The notes below the pieces were generated by a model. It saw only the letters and a program-made list of their open reading frames with translations. It was not told the DNA's origin and did not search any database. DNA of 64,000 nucleotides, from NCBI RefSeq assembly GCF_000346465.2, contig NC_034011.1, positions 22,518,264 to 22,582,263 on the forward strand. The letters run 5' to 3'. The translations under genes were made by a program, and so were the position numbers. Positions 34,910 to 45,577 of the stretch are shown here, piece by piece (the stretch's first letter is position 1; every line of letters starts with the position of its first letter). This DNA is from Prunus persica (Eukaryota; Streptophyta; Magnoliopsida; Rosales; Rosaceae).

Positions 34910-35460
34910 AATTGGTGCTTTCATTGAGAGCAAAAGTTATACTCAACGCGTACTCAAGGAATTCGTTCCTCCTATTTTCCAATCAACTAAAGCCATTCCA
35001 CCCACGATCCCACGATCGACATGGTGGCGCCACCACCTCTCACCACCGTGCCACCTACCGAACTTCTAGCTGAGACCACCGCACCGGCCACCGCCGCCGA
35101 ATATGGTGGAACCTCTCATCAAGGCGGGCTCGTTACCACCGCCGTATTAGGCCAGGTCTTAGAGCAACTTCAAGCATTCCCTCCATTGCTTCCACACTCC
35201 ACACACTTCTCTCATCCCGATCCACGAAGTCAAGCAGACCTTAGTTTGAGAGTTGGCCAGCTAGCTCAGAGAATGGACAACCAAAGCACTCTGATGAGGC
35301 AGCTCCTCAACCAAATAACCTTGGTTTAAAACCTTGGCCTTGGACAATCGGGCGAAGAAAGAAGGATGGATGAACACGACGGTAGGCAGCACGACGGGTA
35401 CCAAGCAAGTCAAGCAAAGTAAGCAGACAAGGCGAGGGACAACAACGTCATAGGCCTGCC
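34910..35460 (+). other. Gypsy-like leader and primer-site region
   Basis: The TTGGTGCTTTCATTGAGAG stretch directly follows the LTR. A proline/threonine-rich frame begins at an ATG at 35021 and stops at 35329. It may be an N-terminal gag piece separated by a stop or frameshift from the main gag. Confidence 0.5.
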
Positions 35461-35463
35461 GAC

Positions 35464-36680
35464 ATGTCGCAAATATCCGCGAGCCACACTCAGAGCAAAC
35501 GAAGTCACCCATCCAGGTTGAGCCTAAGGAATGACATGCGCGAGAGGCTGGGCTCACGACCTGACATCCACCCCCGCCTGGGCCCACATGGAAATGTACA
35601 TCAAAGGCTAGGTCCCCAAGGAGGTCAGCCAAACAACCATCGTAACGAGGATCGTGAAGAAATACGCTCAGCTATCCGCTCGCAGAGGAGTATTCACGAA
35701 AGGCAAGGCCCCCAGGAAGGACAACTAGATAACCCTCACAATGAAGATCATGAAGAAAGGCGCTCCGCTGCTCACCCACGAAGAGTCGACTCTCACCAAC
35801 AAGCTACAGAGAATCCTTCACAAGCACAGTCCACCAACGCGCCACCTTGGCAGCGCAGGAGAGAAGGTCGACCTCGGAGGACAATGAGGAAGTCAGTCAA
35901 TATCGTGGAGGTCGCCAACGTAGCCGACTAGCAATGTGCGTAGAAGACGTTGAGAAGCTCGTGAATGACCGACTTCGAGACTTGAAGACTGGAGGAAACT
36001 TCGAGGATTCACTACGTAAGGAGATGGACCAAGTGAACTCTACGCCTTTCACCCTCGATATCGAGCAGGCTGCTCACCCGAAGAGATTCTCAACACCTTC
36101 ATTCACGCATTTCAAAGGGGATTTCGATCCCGAGAGCCATATAAAGCACTTCAAAAGTATCATGATCTTTTACAAGGCTAACGACGCGCTGATGTGCAAG
36201 GTGTTTGTAATGACCTTGCAAGGAGCAGCCCAAGACTGGTTCCACACCTTGTCATCTGGGTCGATCAGCAGCTTCAAGGAGCTAGTTTACGTCTTCACCA
36301 AAGAATACACTTCTTACCGGAAGATCAAGAAGAACCCTGACCATCTGTTCAACCTGCAAAAGAAGGACGATGAATCCTTCCAAGATTACATCAAGAGGTT
36401 CAAAACAGAAAGGGCAAACATCATTGGATGTGACGATCGAATTGCGTCATCGGCCTTCAAGAGGGGCTTGCCAATTGAGTGTAAGCTGTGTCGCGAGCTG
36501 ACCATCTCTTCTTGCCAAACACTAGTAGAAGTCTTCGCGACAGTAGAGCGCTATGCACTTTGGGACGATGACCGGATCGCCGCAAAGAAAGCTGCCAAGC
36601 AAGCCGATCAACCGGTTGAGCCGGCAAGCCAAAGAAATGGCATGATAAAAGACAAGGATGGGGGCAAGCACGAATTATAG
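35464..36680 (+). pseudogene. Gypsy-type gag (Retrotrans_gag)
   Basis: An Arg/Gln/His-rich low-complexity stretch (35464-35931) runs in one frame and then passes to an overlapping frame (35847-36680). The second frame has the retrotransposon gag core: HPKRFSTPSFTHFKGDFDPE, then MTLQGAAQDWFHTL, EYTSYRKIKKN, and QKKDDESFQDYIKRF. The two frames overlap by about 85 bp, so a frameshift mutation or programmed slip is needed to join them. Gag would form the retrotransposon particle. The frame ends at TAG 36678-36680 shortly before the zinc-knuckle-like region. Confidence 0.85.
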
Positions 36681-36770
36681 CCTCAATGAGGTGCTCCAAC
36701 AACTGAGAGTTACACTAAGTTCACTATTCTGATACAGCAGATCCTAGCCCAAGTAAAGACCATGTCTTGA

Positions 36771-36968
36771 TTGAAGAAACCATCTCCTTTGAAGGGAAAC
36801 CCAGCCAAGAAAGATACCAGTAGATACTGCGAATTTCATGAAGGGCACGGTCATTACACAAATGACTGCGTCGCCTGGAAAAAACACCTAAAGAACTGGT
36901 CGGAGACGGCTATTGCACAGAATTCATCGCAAGGAGGGCTATCCAGCAAATCAAAGATCGTGACATAG
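36771..36968 (+). pseudogene. gag zinc-knuckle-like region
   Basis: The motif YCEFHEGHGHYTNDC at about 36825-36870 is the degenerate CCHC-like knuckle common after plant Gypsy gag cores. It is separated from the gag core by stops near 36680 and 36768. The region to 37280 is a decayed continuation with no protease motif. Confidence 0.7.
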
Positions 36969-37384
36969 TTGCCAACGAACCTCCACAAAAAAAGTCATAC
37001 AGATCAGCACGATCTTAGCCGACTTTAAGAGCCTGAGCTGACCACCGAGAAGCAGAAGAGAAAGATCATGCAAGCGACAAGCGCAGGTCTCCCAAGCTGT
37101 CACCTACAACCCAGTCATGGAAAACGATCCCGACATCATCTTTTAAGGGAAAGAAGTTACAAGACAACGGAATGCCCATCATATCCGAAGATACTATCCA
37201 CAAAGCTCCTCGCCTATCAGCTAAGCTCCAAGCAGGCGGCCAGGCCTCCTAAACCTCCATTAAAGACAAGTTACTTTTGATGTTACCCTTGCAACTCATC
37301 TCTTTTGTTCAATGAAGCAATGTAGTCATGTAGACATCAATACATGTTCCAGCTTTTCTTTCCAATAGAGTGTTCACAAATGCA

Positions 37385-37860
37385 ATCGACACATCTCTAG
37401 ACATAGGCCAAATGGGCCACACTCATCGACATGTCTCCGGAAGTAGGCCAAACGGGCCACACTCATCGACACGTCTTCGGACGTAGGCTAAACAGACCCT
37501 TCTCGTCGACACGTCTCCGGATGTAGGCCAAATGGGCCGCTCTCATTGACACGTTTCCGAACGTAGGCCAAACGGGCAGCACTCATCAACATGTCTCCGG
37601 ACGTAGGCCAAACGGGCCGCACTCATCGACACGTCTCTGGACGTAGGCCAAACGGGCCATACACATCGACACGTCTCCAGACGTAGGCCAAACGGGCCAC
37701 TCTCATCGACACGTCTCCGGATGTAGGCTAAACAGGCCACACTCATGGACACGTCTCCGGATGTAGGCCAAACGGGCCACACACATCGACACGTCTTTGA
37801 ACGTAGGCCAAACGGGTCACTCTGATCGACACGTCATAGGACGTAGGCTGGACATGCCAC
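37385..37860. repeat. 40-bp tandem repeat, 12 units
   Basis: The unit ATCGACACGTCTCCGGACGT followed by AGGCCAAACGGGCCACACTC is exactly 40 bp and runs for twelve copies with point differences; the last copy is partial. It is GC-rich against its neighbours. Because 40 is not a multiple of three, the frames that run through it change register at each unit. Confidence 0.95.
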
Positions 37861-38049
37861 AACCCAGAAACACTCAAGCAGTTCACAAGACACTATCACT
37901 ATGCGAATTGAAGTTAGAGAAAGCAACTAAAATTTCCATAGCAAGGTGACTAACCGGCTGAGTTCAACAAAAAGATGGTTAAACAGAACCAATTATTTTA
38001 AACAAGAAAGCGGACTATAAAAGCTGGAAAGAAATAAATAAGTCTTCAT

Positions 38050-39522
38050 CTACTCTGAGACGTCGACAGGAAACCCATGATATACATCCTTTTTAGCATC
38101 TGCCTGATTAGCCACGCCCTCAACAGCTCCACCTGCCTGCTCCGCGACATTTGCTGCCATCTCATCGGCTACGTCCTCCTCTGCTCCATCCTTTTCAGCT
38201 ACCGCCTCCTCGGTCCCTTCCATATTCACAATATTAACTTGCTCACTTTGCACAAGGAACAAGTTCGAGCAGAGCGCCTCAATGTCACCATCTTCAATTG
38301 CATAGAAGGAAGCAATCTCATTTGTGCAGTGCAAGTAGCCCAACTTGTACGCATCTATAATGGCTTCAAACTTGAATTTCTTTGCAGACTTCTGGTGAGT
38401 GCGAAGTCTAGCCAGAAGCTTGTCATAGATGAGGGAGATAACAGCCTTCTTGCGCTCGAGATGAAAGAAGGCATCTTTTCGACTAGCCAAGTCAGCAGTA
38501 GAAGAGTTAACCTCAGAATCCTTTTCGGCAAGGGAATTTTTTAGCTTCAATATCATCGCCCTCAAATCAGAAGTCTTCTTCTCATAATAGGCCTGCTTGG
38601 CAAAAAGCTTGCTGGCCAGTTCAGCATTCTTCTTCTCCAGCTCGTTGAGCTAAGTAGAAGAGGGGGCAACAACAGATGAATTCTGGATATTCTCAACAGC
38701 AAAAACCAATCCTTTTTGAAGAAGATGAAATGTCGTTTCCCTTTGTTTTTCCAAGGAAATACTTAAGAAGGTGCCAAGATCGCCGGCTTGACAGATGTAA
38801 TAAACCAACTCAGCACAGGAAGACTGGTTTGATAGAAAGTTCGTCTTGAGCAGGTCAAACACGCATGCATCCCCTGCAGGGCTGGACTTGTTCACTTTGG
38901 GATCAACCGCCGACATTGAAGATCCCTTCGCCAGGGCAGATGACTCTCTCGTCTTCTTAGCCTCCGCCAACCTCACCTCCAAATGAGTCAATTATGCTGA
39001 ATCAACTTCACACTTGACTGTTCGTGACTCAACAACTGGATTATGAGCAGACTTCCCGCTTCGATCTTCATCCTTTGACTGATGTAAATGACTCGAACTT
39101 CAAAAAGGAATATTTGCATCTCTTTGACGCTCGGCAGAATGAGATCAGGCACGAGCTGTTCCAAGAAGCAGATCATGGTCTTCAAGCTTGTCAGCATGAG
39201 GCTCAAGTAGAACACCCTAAACACCGCGCATACCACCAACCATCCTACTATCTACACCAACGAGATGTTTGACCCTGGCAGATGACGATGGAATCGCTCT
39301 TACTTGAGTCTTCTCAGCAAAAGGGATCCTTGGCTTCTTCCTCAACGGGGACACATCTTTCGCCAACGAAGTCGCAGCTTTATTTTTTGAAGACTTGACA
39401 TCAGCCTTCCTTTTTGAAGGAAAGTCCGGTAGAACACTCCTTCTGCCCAACCAGCAGGTCATCCAAGTCTGAACCATTATGCTTTCATCTCTCAACATCC
39501 TGGGCAGGGGGCAGACCACCAA
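38050..39522 (-). pseudogene. antisense coiled-coil frame in the Gypsy-like element
   Basis: On the minus strand a run of frames (39522-39217, 39239-38988, 38991-38650, 38565-38050) reads a Lys/Arg-rich start (KRKADVKSSKNKAATSLAKD), a heptad-like helical part (ELEKKNAELASKLFAKQAYY, KLKNSLAEKDSEV), a conserved-looking block (KFEAIIDAYKLGYLHCTNEI), and an acidic tail rich in AEKDGAEEDVADE. The part 38991-38050 is one frame with a single stop near 38649. I do not recognise a catalytic domain. It resembles the plant transposon coiled-coil proteins that occur antisense in some Gypsy elements. Function is unknown. Confidence 0.65.
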
Positions 39523-40100
39523 CTTCCTCCCGATACCCGCTCAGCTGACGTGGCCTGCAATGTGCAAGGCCCAGCATGCTCTAGCCCAGACTTGTGATGA
39601 TAGGCAGCAGCTGGTCCATCTGCTCGCACTTGCTCCACCACAGCTGCCGCCCACTGCCAATCGTCACATGTCACGACAACAACTAGCCGGACTTTCCCCA
39701 GCTGGCCTTCGCCACAAAAAAAAAAAAGACAAAGAAAAAGAAATATACATGCTCGACTTACCTTAGGATGCACGGTGACTCCTCTCTTCGACAAGCAGTA
39801 CAAATTCTCCAAGATCTCTCTCAAGCTAGAAAGTAGAGAAGTTAAGTTTGCGATGTGAAGAAGAGTGAAGAGAAGCCATGCATTTATACAGGTTGGGCAT
39901 CCTAGGTCAAGAAGGAATCACAAGCCCGTTCCTACTGGGAACCCAACTCCAAGAACAGTCAAAAGCTCACTCCATTTGGGAACCCAATCTACAAAAGGAG
40001 CCCAAGTCACAGAAGGAAGCCCAATTACAGCTGGACAGCTCAATAATTGATTCACATCTCCTCCATGCCACCACGCGCCATGCAGAAGCTGGGGGGCATT

Positions 40101-40480
40101 TGTAGGAACCAAATTAAACAACCCCAGGTCAAATAATTAGGCCAATCAATTTGGGAATTATTTGACTTAATTAGGAGTTACCTAACCTAATTGGGAGTTA
40201 CCTAACCTAATTGGAAATTACCTAATCAAAGTGGGGGTTACTTGGTACTCGCCTTAATTAGAGATTCGGTTAAATCCCTAATCCCTAATCCCTAAATACA
40301 CCAATCTCACCAACCACACCAACCTCACCAACTACATCAACCACACCAACCTCACCAACTACACCAACCACACCAACCTCTCCAAGGCCACTATAAGTAC
40401 TTGGTTACGCACAAGGATGAGGTACGTCAGAACTACTACTAAAACCTCTGTAGAGATCTTCCCTCACAGAGCCTAGCTAC

Positions 40481-40534
<54 letters not shown>

Positions 40535-40760
40535 ATAAGGCTCCAGCCGCCCGGTTTATATTATAAACATATCTCCGTACCCTATTAGCTATTGTTTTCA
40601 ATAAGATTCAATTGAACTAATTTAAGCATCGGAGGGCCTTTGGCCAACACCCCCGGGTGTGGTCCTCTTATTTGTTCTATTTTGCAGGGAGAAAGAGGTG
40701 GCGAAGAAGAAAGGGGAATCTTTCCAATCGAATATTCTCGTGGGGAAATTTTCTCCCACA
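40101..40760 (+). repeat. Gypsy-like 3' LTR
   Basis: 660 bp. It carries the same ACCAAC minisatellite (about 40301-40383) and a longer (CT)n run (about 40482-40529). The TATA box reads TATAAGTA at 40392-40399, a change from the 5' LTR. Confidence 0.9.
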
Positions 40761-40765
40761 GACGT

Positions 40766-41149
40766 AAAGATAAATATTCTTAACCACTTGAGCTACAAAT
40801 TCTTTTCTTGAATAATTATTAATTGTCTCTTGTTTGAGTTGACCAACAGTTGAACCTCCTTACATCAAACCTATCACTGACCACAACAAAACTCCCACAC
40901 AGAAAAAGAGTTCCAAGTTGATTTCATGAATTTTTTATTTGGTCTGCAGAAGAAAATATACACACAATGAGTCCAAGTTGCATTACAAAGAGGTCAAATC
41001 TTTGTGACCGACAGAAGCACAAAAGGTTACCGCGTAGAATCATCAAGCAAAAGAAACATAAATTGATCATCGTTACGAAGAAAAAGTTACACTTAAATAT
41101 AAACAAAGAAACCTATGATACGTATATGTAGCCTCAAACCACTCTTTAA
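40766..41149. repeat. duplicated receptor 3' flank, copy 2 continued
   Basis: It matches 12520-12737 plus 17339-17436, so it contains the empty site of the Copia element (GGTCAAATCTTTGTGACC, about 40990) and that of the CACTA element (about 41092). Confidence 0.8.
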
Positions 41150-44070
41150 TTATCTGCCTTCTTCTAGACTTGTACTTATTTCGGCAAATGTTTCTGGCTT
41201 AGTAGAAGAAGAAGCTGTGCTGGAGTAGTTGCCTCTACTTAAGAGAAAGGCTGGTTGTTTAGGAGTTGGAGAGATTGCAATTTCACTGTCAAGCATGGTA
41301 AGAACATTTGACATCGTTGGACGATCAACGGGGTCTTCTTGTACGCATAAGAGCCCAACATTGACACACTTGATAAATTGATTTTTGTTGCAACTTTCAT
41401 CCAAAGTCATGTCCATTAGTTCCAAGGCCTCGTTTTTTGTCCACAGTCTCCAAGCCTGAGAAAAGTTTTAAATTTCAATATGGTGTAATCCAAATAGTAT
41501 AAAAATGGGGTTATAAAATAAAGGGTAATTACAATTTTAGTCACTAAAGTTAGGGTCGAGTTTAATTTTGGTCACCGAAATTTTAATTTTCCAATTTTGA
41601 TCACTTTATTTGCAGCTGTTAGAAAATCAGGTCATATGCTTCAATTTCGTTAGTTACATTAATTAAAAAATATTTTTTAAATATTAAATTATATAAATAA
41701 AATATATTTTAATTATTTTAATTAGGGCAAATTTGTCATTCTTCAAGGCAAATTCCTTAGACATTTTAAAATAATAAAGAAAATGTAAAAAAATGAAAAG
41801 AATTTAAAAAAAAAATGGAGGGTGGGTCGTGATAAAGAGAAAGAAGGTGGCCTTGCTTTTGGTACAGAACATAACATAGAGAAATTGAATGGTTGATGCA
41901 AGTCTCAACACAATAATAATACATTGATGGGCTGGCGTTTGGTGATACATTTGGGAGACGCAGTTGATTGGTTTGAATAAGAGCCCTAGATTAAGAAATC
42001 GGAGATGAGAGATAATGCCCAAAAAGTAGAGATTTTTGGCATGCCCAATTGACCCAAACGCTCCTTTGCTGGGTCTCATAGAGAAAGACCTCAAGAACAA
42101 GGCCTTTGATTTTGGGAGCTCTCTCTCCCTGCAACCAAAAAAACCACCATTGTTCCTCCGTTTCGGCGCCCCCCCCCCCCCCCCAAAACAAAACATGACT
42201 GCCCCCTCCCATAACCCACCAACCTAGCCACTCTAGCCACCCAAACCACCACACCCCGAAGAGAGGTTAGCGAAGAGAGTCGCGGGGCAGAGACAGAGAG
42301 GGGCGGGGTGGTGCTGCTGATGTTGGGCAGGGGCTTGTGGCAAGGGGTGGGGTTGTGGGTCTGCAATGTTCACTTTTGAGGTGGGTGGTTATGGCAACTA
42401 AAGGGATCTAACAATTAAAAAAATTTATTTTTATTTATTTATAATTTAATATTAAAAAATATTTTTTAATTAAGGAAACTGACAGAATTGAAGCATATGA
42501 CCTGATTCGAATAATTGAAATTTCGATGACCAAAATTAAATTCTACCATAACCCCTATGACAAAAAATGTAATAACTCCAAAATAAATGGATATGAAAGA
42601 TAAAACAGAACACTTACATAACTTATGAGGCTGAAAGTTTGTTGGGATTGATAAAATCCTGTGTTCTTTTTTCCACTGATTATTTCTAGAAGAACCACAC
42701 CGAAGCTAAACGCATCTGATTTCACTGAGAAAGTTCCATCTAATGCGTACTCCGGAGACATGTAACCACTGCATCACGAATTATGATAACAGTCAATAAA
42801 TTTTTGCTACAATGTATGAAGCATCCACCCTAAAAATTAAACCGTCTGCACAAAACCTACTAAGTTCCGACTACTGTGTTTGTGTTAGACTCGGTTTCTT
42901 TGCCTCCAACAATCCTCGCCAAGCCGAAGTCAGATATTTTGGGGTTCATCTCCTCATCTAAGAGAATGTTGCTGGTTTTCAAATCTCTGTGAATGATCCT
43001 CAATCTGGAATCTTGATGAAGATAAAGAAGTCCTCGAGCGATTCCCAAAATGATGTTAAAGCGCATCTCCCAATTGAGAAAGATGCTTTTTGTATGATCT
43101 GGCAAACTTTGCATTATCCATTAGAGAAACTTGGGAGCTCCGGTATTCAAGAAACCATATATCATGCAGTATAAAAATGTTGAAATGAGGACTAGGAACA
43201 AACCAAATATAAAGAAGTCTAAGCTTTTGTTTGGCATGTACTCATAGAGTAAAATTTTTTCTTCTCCTTTGATGCAATATCCTTTAAGCCTAACAAGGTT
43301 TCGGTGTTGAAGTTTGGCAATCAGCACCACCTCATTCTTAAATTCCTGTAAGCCTTGTCCTGAAGCCCTTGATAACCTCTTTACTGCAATCTCTTGATCT
43401 CCAAGAAACTTTCCCTGGACCAAAAAAAAATTCCCTCTCACATGAATTTACAACTAACCAGAATACATTAATGATAAAACAATTTTGGAGGGATAATAAC
43501 ACAACACATAAGTGTTGCTAAGGTGGCTCAATTGCAATGAAATGGAAAACAAGTATTCCTCCATTACCTTATAAACAGGGCCATAGCCCCCTTGTCCAAG
43601 CTTGTTTGCATTTGAAAAATTCTCTGTAGCGTCTAGTATGCTTTGCAAATCGAAAAAGGGTACATCTATACCTTTCTCATCTTCTTCCTTGAACTCACCT
43701 GTGTCTATCAACTCTTGGACTCGCCTTTCACTATCAAGTTGTGCTCGATTTATTTTATCTAAGACATGGAAATTGAAGAATATTATTCTCATGCTGTCAT
43801 TCAATAGGACCAATTAATCCTGCAAATGTTCATGCATAGAGTGCATATGGCAAAGTAGTTACCTTGTCTCTTGGTTATCTTTCTTCTCCATATATAAACA
43901 CAAACGATGCATGCAAGAAAAATTCCGCTTGTAACAACTGCCACAACTATCAGTATCGGAGACACTGGCACTTTCCTTCTTGGTTGTTCTTCTATTTGCG
44001 ATTTTGGTGTCTGTTGAAGATTACCTTCTATAAGAAAGCAAGAGGAAATTCTACATGAAGTTATCATCAT
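41150..44070 (-). CDS. possible headless membrane-anchored kinase from gene D
   Basis: An ATG at 44070, in former intron 2, reads without stop into the membrane exon ([20 protein letters not shown]) because the old acceptor is not needed. With the following five exons it gives 1305 bases, 435 codons including the stop. The product would have a short lumenal or outer stub, one membrane helix and a complete RD-type Ser/Thr kinase. It could act as a ligand-independent or dominant-negative partner of the gene E product. This is inference: no promoter is proven, and the upstream decay may mean it is simply a pseudogene. Confidence 0.4.
41523..42579. mobile_element. long-TIR DNA element in the last intron of gene D
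   Basis: The left end (GGGTAATTACAATTTTAGTC) and the right end reverse-complemented (GGAGTTATTACATTTTTTGT) begin inverted repeats that extend about 200 bp (shared TTTAATTTTGGTCA, CAGGTCATATGCTTCAAT, AATTAAAAAATATTTTTTAA). AAAATAAA flanks it on both sides (41515-41522, 42580-42587). Gene E has the empty site at about 45940. Long TIRs suggest Mutator-like; an 8-bp duplication would also fit hAT. The core (41820-42370) is GC-richer than the arms and not repeat-like, so a captured host fragment is possible, but I do not recognise it. Confidence 0.8.
42169..42184. repeat. poly-C run of 16
   Basis: Sixteen C in a row inside the transposon core. The length could be an assembly or sequencing artefact. 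Confidence 0.8.
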
Positions 44071-45066
44071 GTAATTAGATTACTGAAGTGAACAATCTAA
44101 AATGACATGATGCATTTATAATGAGCCAACTAAATGATTGGATTTATCAGTCAAATTCTACTTAGTTTCAGTTATTTCTATGATTTCTACTCAGACGGAC
44201 ATGCATTGGTCCCAACATAAATTGATTTGCACTAACAGGTTCATGCATCAGCGCAATTTTATGCCTAGCCTAACGCGTTCTCACCTTGAGTACAATTTAA
44301 GTTAAAGCCACTCCATTGATAATTGGCATTGCAAAGGCATCTTTTCTTTCTATCGCTTGCTGGACTGCAAGTTGAATGTGGCCAACCCCTGCAGTCTGCA
44401 GATATTGTACAGGCTGGTTCCAGCGGCAGCTCCCAACCTAATTCTACTGCATTAGTACCTCCGGATGAAACTTGAGAACTAAAATTTCCCGGGTGAACAT
44501 AGCACCATCTGGTCACTGTGAATGGAAATCGGTTCAGCCTAACATAGAATGCTTCTAGTATATAACACGGACTGTTTAGTTGTGTATGTGTGTAGAGTTT
44601 GTTACTCCTACGCACGTATGACATCCCTCAACATTATTGATTGTAGTTAATTTCATCCTAACTGAGGTGCTTTAAACTCTCACTCTCTTGCATCTTTTTT
44701 CAACTGTAAAGTAGTTTGGTGAAACAAACCAACAACTGCATATGTTCCATCGTAATCCAAAATTAAACAGAGAAATGCAATACCTAAACTAGACAAGGCA
44801 ACTCGAGCAGAGAGGTTGTGGCCATTATCATACTCTTCTTCAAGATTATTTAGATCGCTCGACCATGTCCAGCACAAGGAAGTAGCAGTATCCCTGCTAG
44901 TGCTGTTTACACCTGCACTATGAGAAAGCCTGGCACTGGCAGCTATTTAAGCACGCTTTCCTGCATTGTATTTCATGTTCAGAAGTTATTTGTGCGTCTG
45001 GTTTTCCCACTTTCATCATCTTCAAGCTCAAGAAAGTTATTTGTGCATTATCATTTTGCAAATATA

Positions 45067-45577
45067 TATATTTTTTAAATTAAGACAGCTAATTTGGTCC
45101 AATAAGCCATTTTCCTAGTTCCAATATATCAAGAGGAACTAAACTAATCATACCAAGTCATCAGTACCTGAAATTAAATTCAGTTCACTGGTCAGTAGAC
45201 CCAGTCTGCAATCACTAAATGGTTGATGCTTTTGTTTTATCAAAAGTAGCTGAATGATTGAAAAGTAGCTGGCTTAAAGTTGGGGTCAAAGTCGTCTGAT
45301 TTATTTATTTATTTATTACTTGGACAAAAAGATTCCAAGTTGATTTTCATTATATGCTACTCATATTGTGAGACCAAGTAGCATTGCAAAGAGGTCAAAT
45401 CTTTGTGACCGACATTATATAGTTGAGAGGGCTTTTACAATTACCACGTTTGGCCGCGTAGACTCATCACAAAGAAAAAGTTACAGTTTCAGAATAAAGG
45501 AAACTATGAGACATAAAAAGTTAAAAGTTTAGTTAAGGAGGACAAAGGGACTAATTACAGCCTCAACAATGCTTTAA
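45067..45577. repeat. receptor 3' flank, copy 3
   Basis: 45360-45577 is homologous to the 3' flanks of genes C and D (AGGTCAAATCTTTGTGACCG, CGCGTAGA, AAAGAAAAAGTTACA). 45100-45300 resembles 31855-32045. No gene is seen. Confidence 0.65.

Larger units (their letters stand above)
34291..40760 (+). mobile_element. Gypsy-like LTR element with gag but no pol, and an antisense frame
   Basis: LTRs lie at 34291-34909 and 40101-40760 (TGTGGGAACC or TGTAGGAACC to CTCCCACA), with a 5-bp flank repeat GACTT/GACGT. The first interior bases contain TTGGTGCTTTCATTGAGAG as the primer-site region. The polypurine tract AGCTGGGGGGCATT precedes the 3' LTR. The interior has a gag frame, a zinc-knuckle-like motif, a 40-bp tandem repeat and a minus-strand coiled-coil frame. 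No protease, reverse transcriptase or integrase is visible. It is a large non-autonomous element; an antisense ORF and tandem repeats recall the Tat/Retand branch of Gypsy elements, which is an inference. Confidence 0.88.
41150..45066 (-). pseudogene. gene D: S-receptor kinase with lost ectodomain but intact kinase half
   Basis: Exons: an ectodomain tail (44784 to about 45066), half a GUB/WAK-like exon (44285 to about 44530), membrane exon 43863-44027, and kinase exons 43568-43758, 43204-43414, 42861-43098, 42618-42768 and 41150-41455. The first about 1.07 kb of the S-domain exon is gone, a 2-base deletion shifts the PAN region, and exon 2 lacks its first half. In contrast, the membrane and kinase exons match gene E base for base in length, keep GT-AG borders and are open: [34 protein letters not shown] 1057-bp transposon sits in the last intron. 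As a full receptor it is dead; see the separate entry for a shorter product. Confidence 0.9.

Noticed and set aside
37543..37782. Frame with repeated VWPVWPTS-like peptides
   Set aside because: It comes from the 40-bp tandem repeat; the register changes each unit and no gene signals are present.
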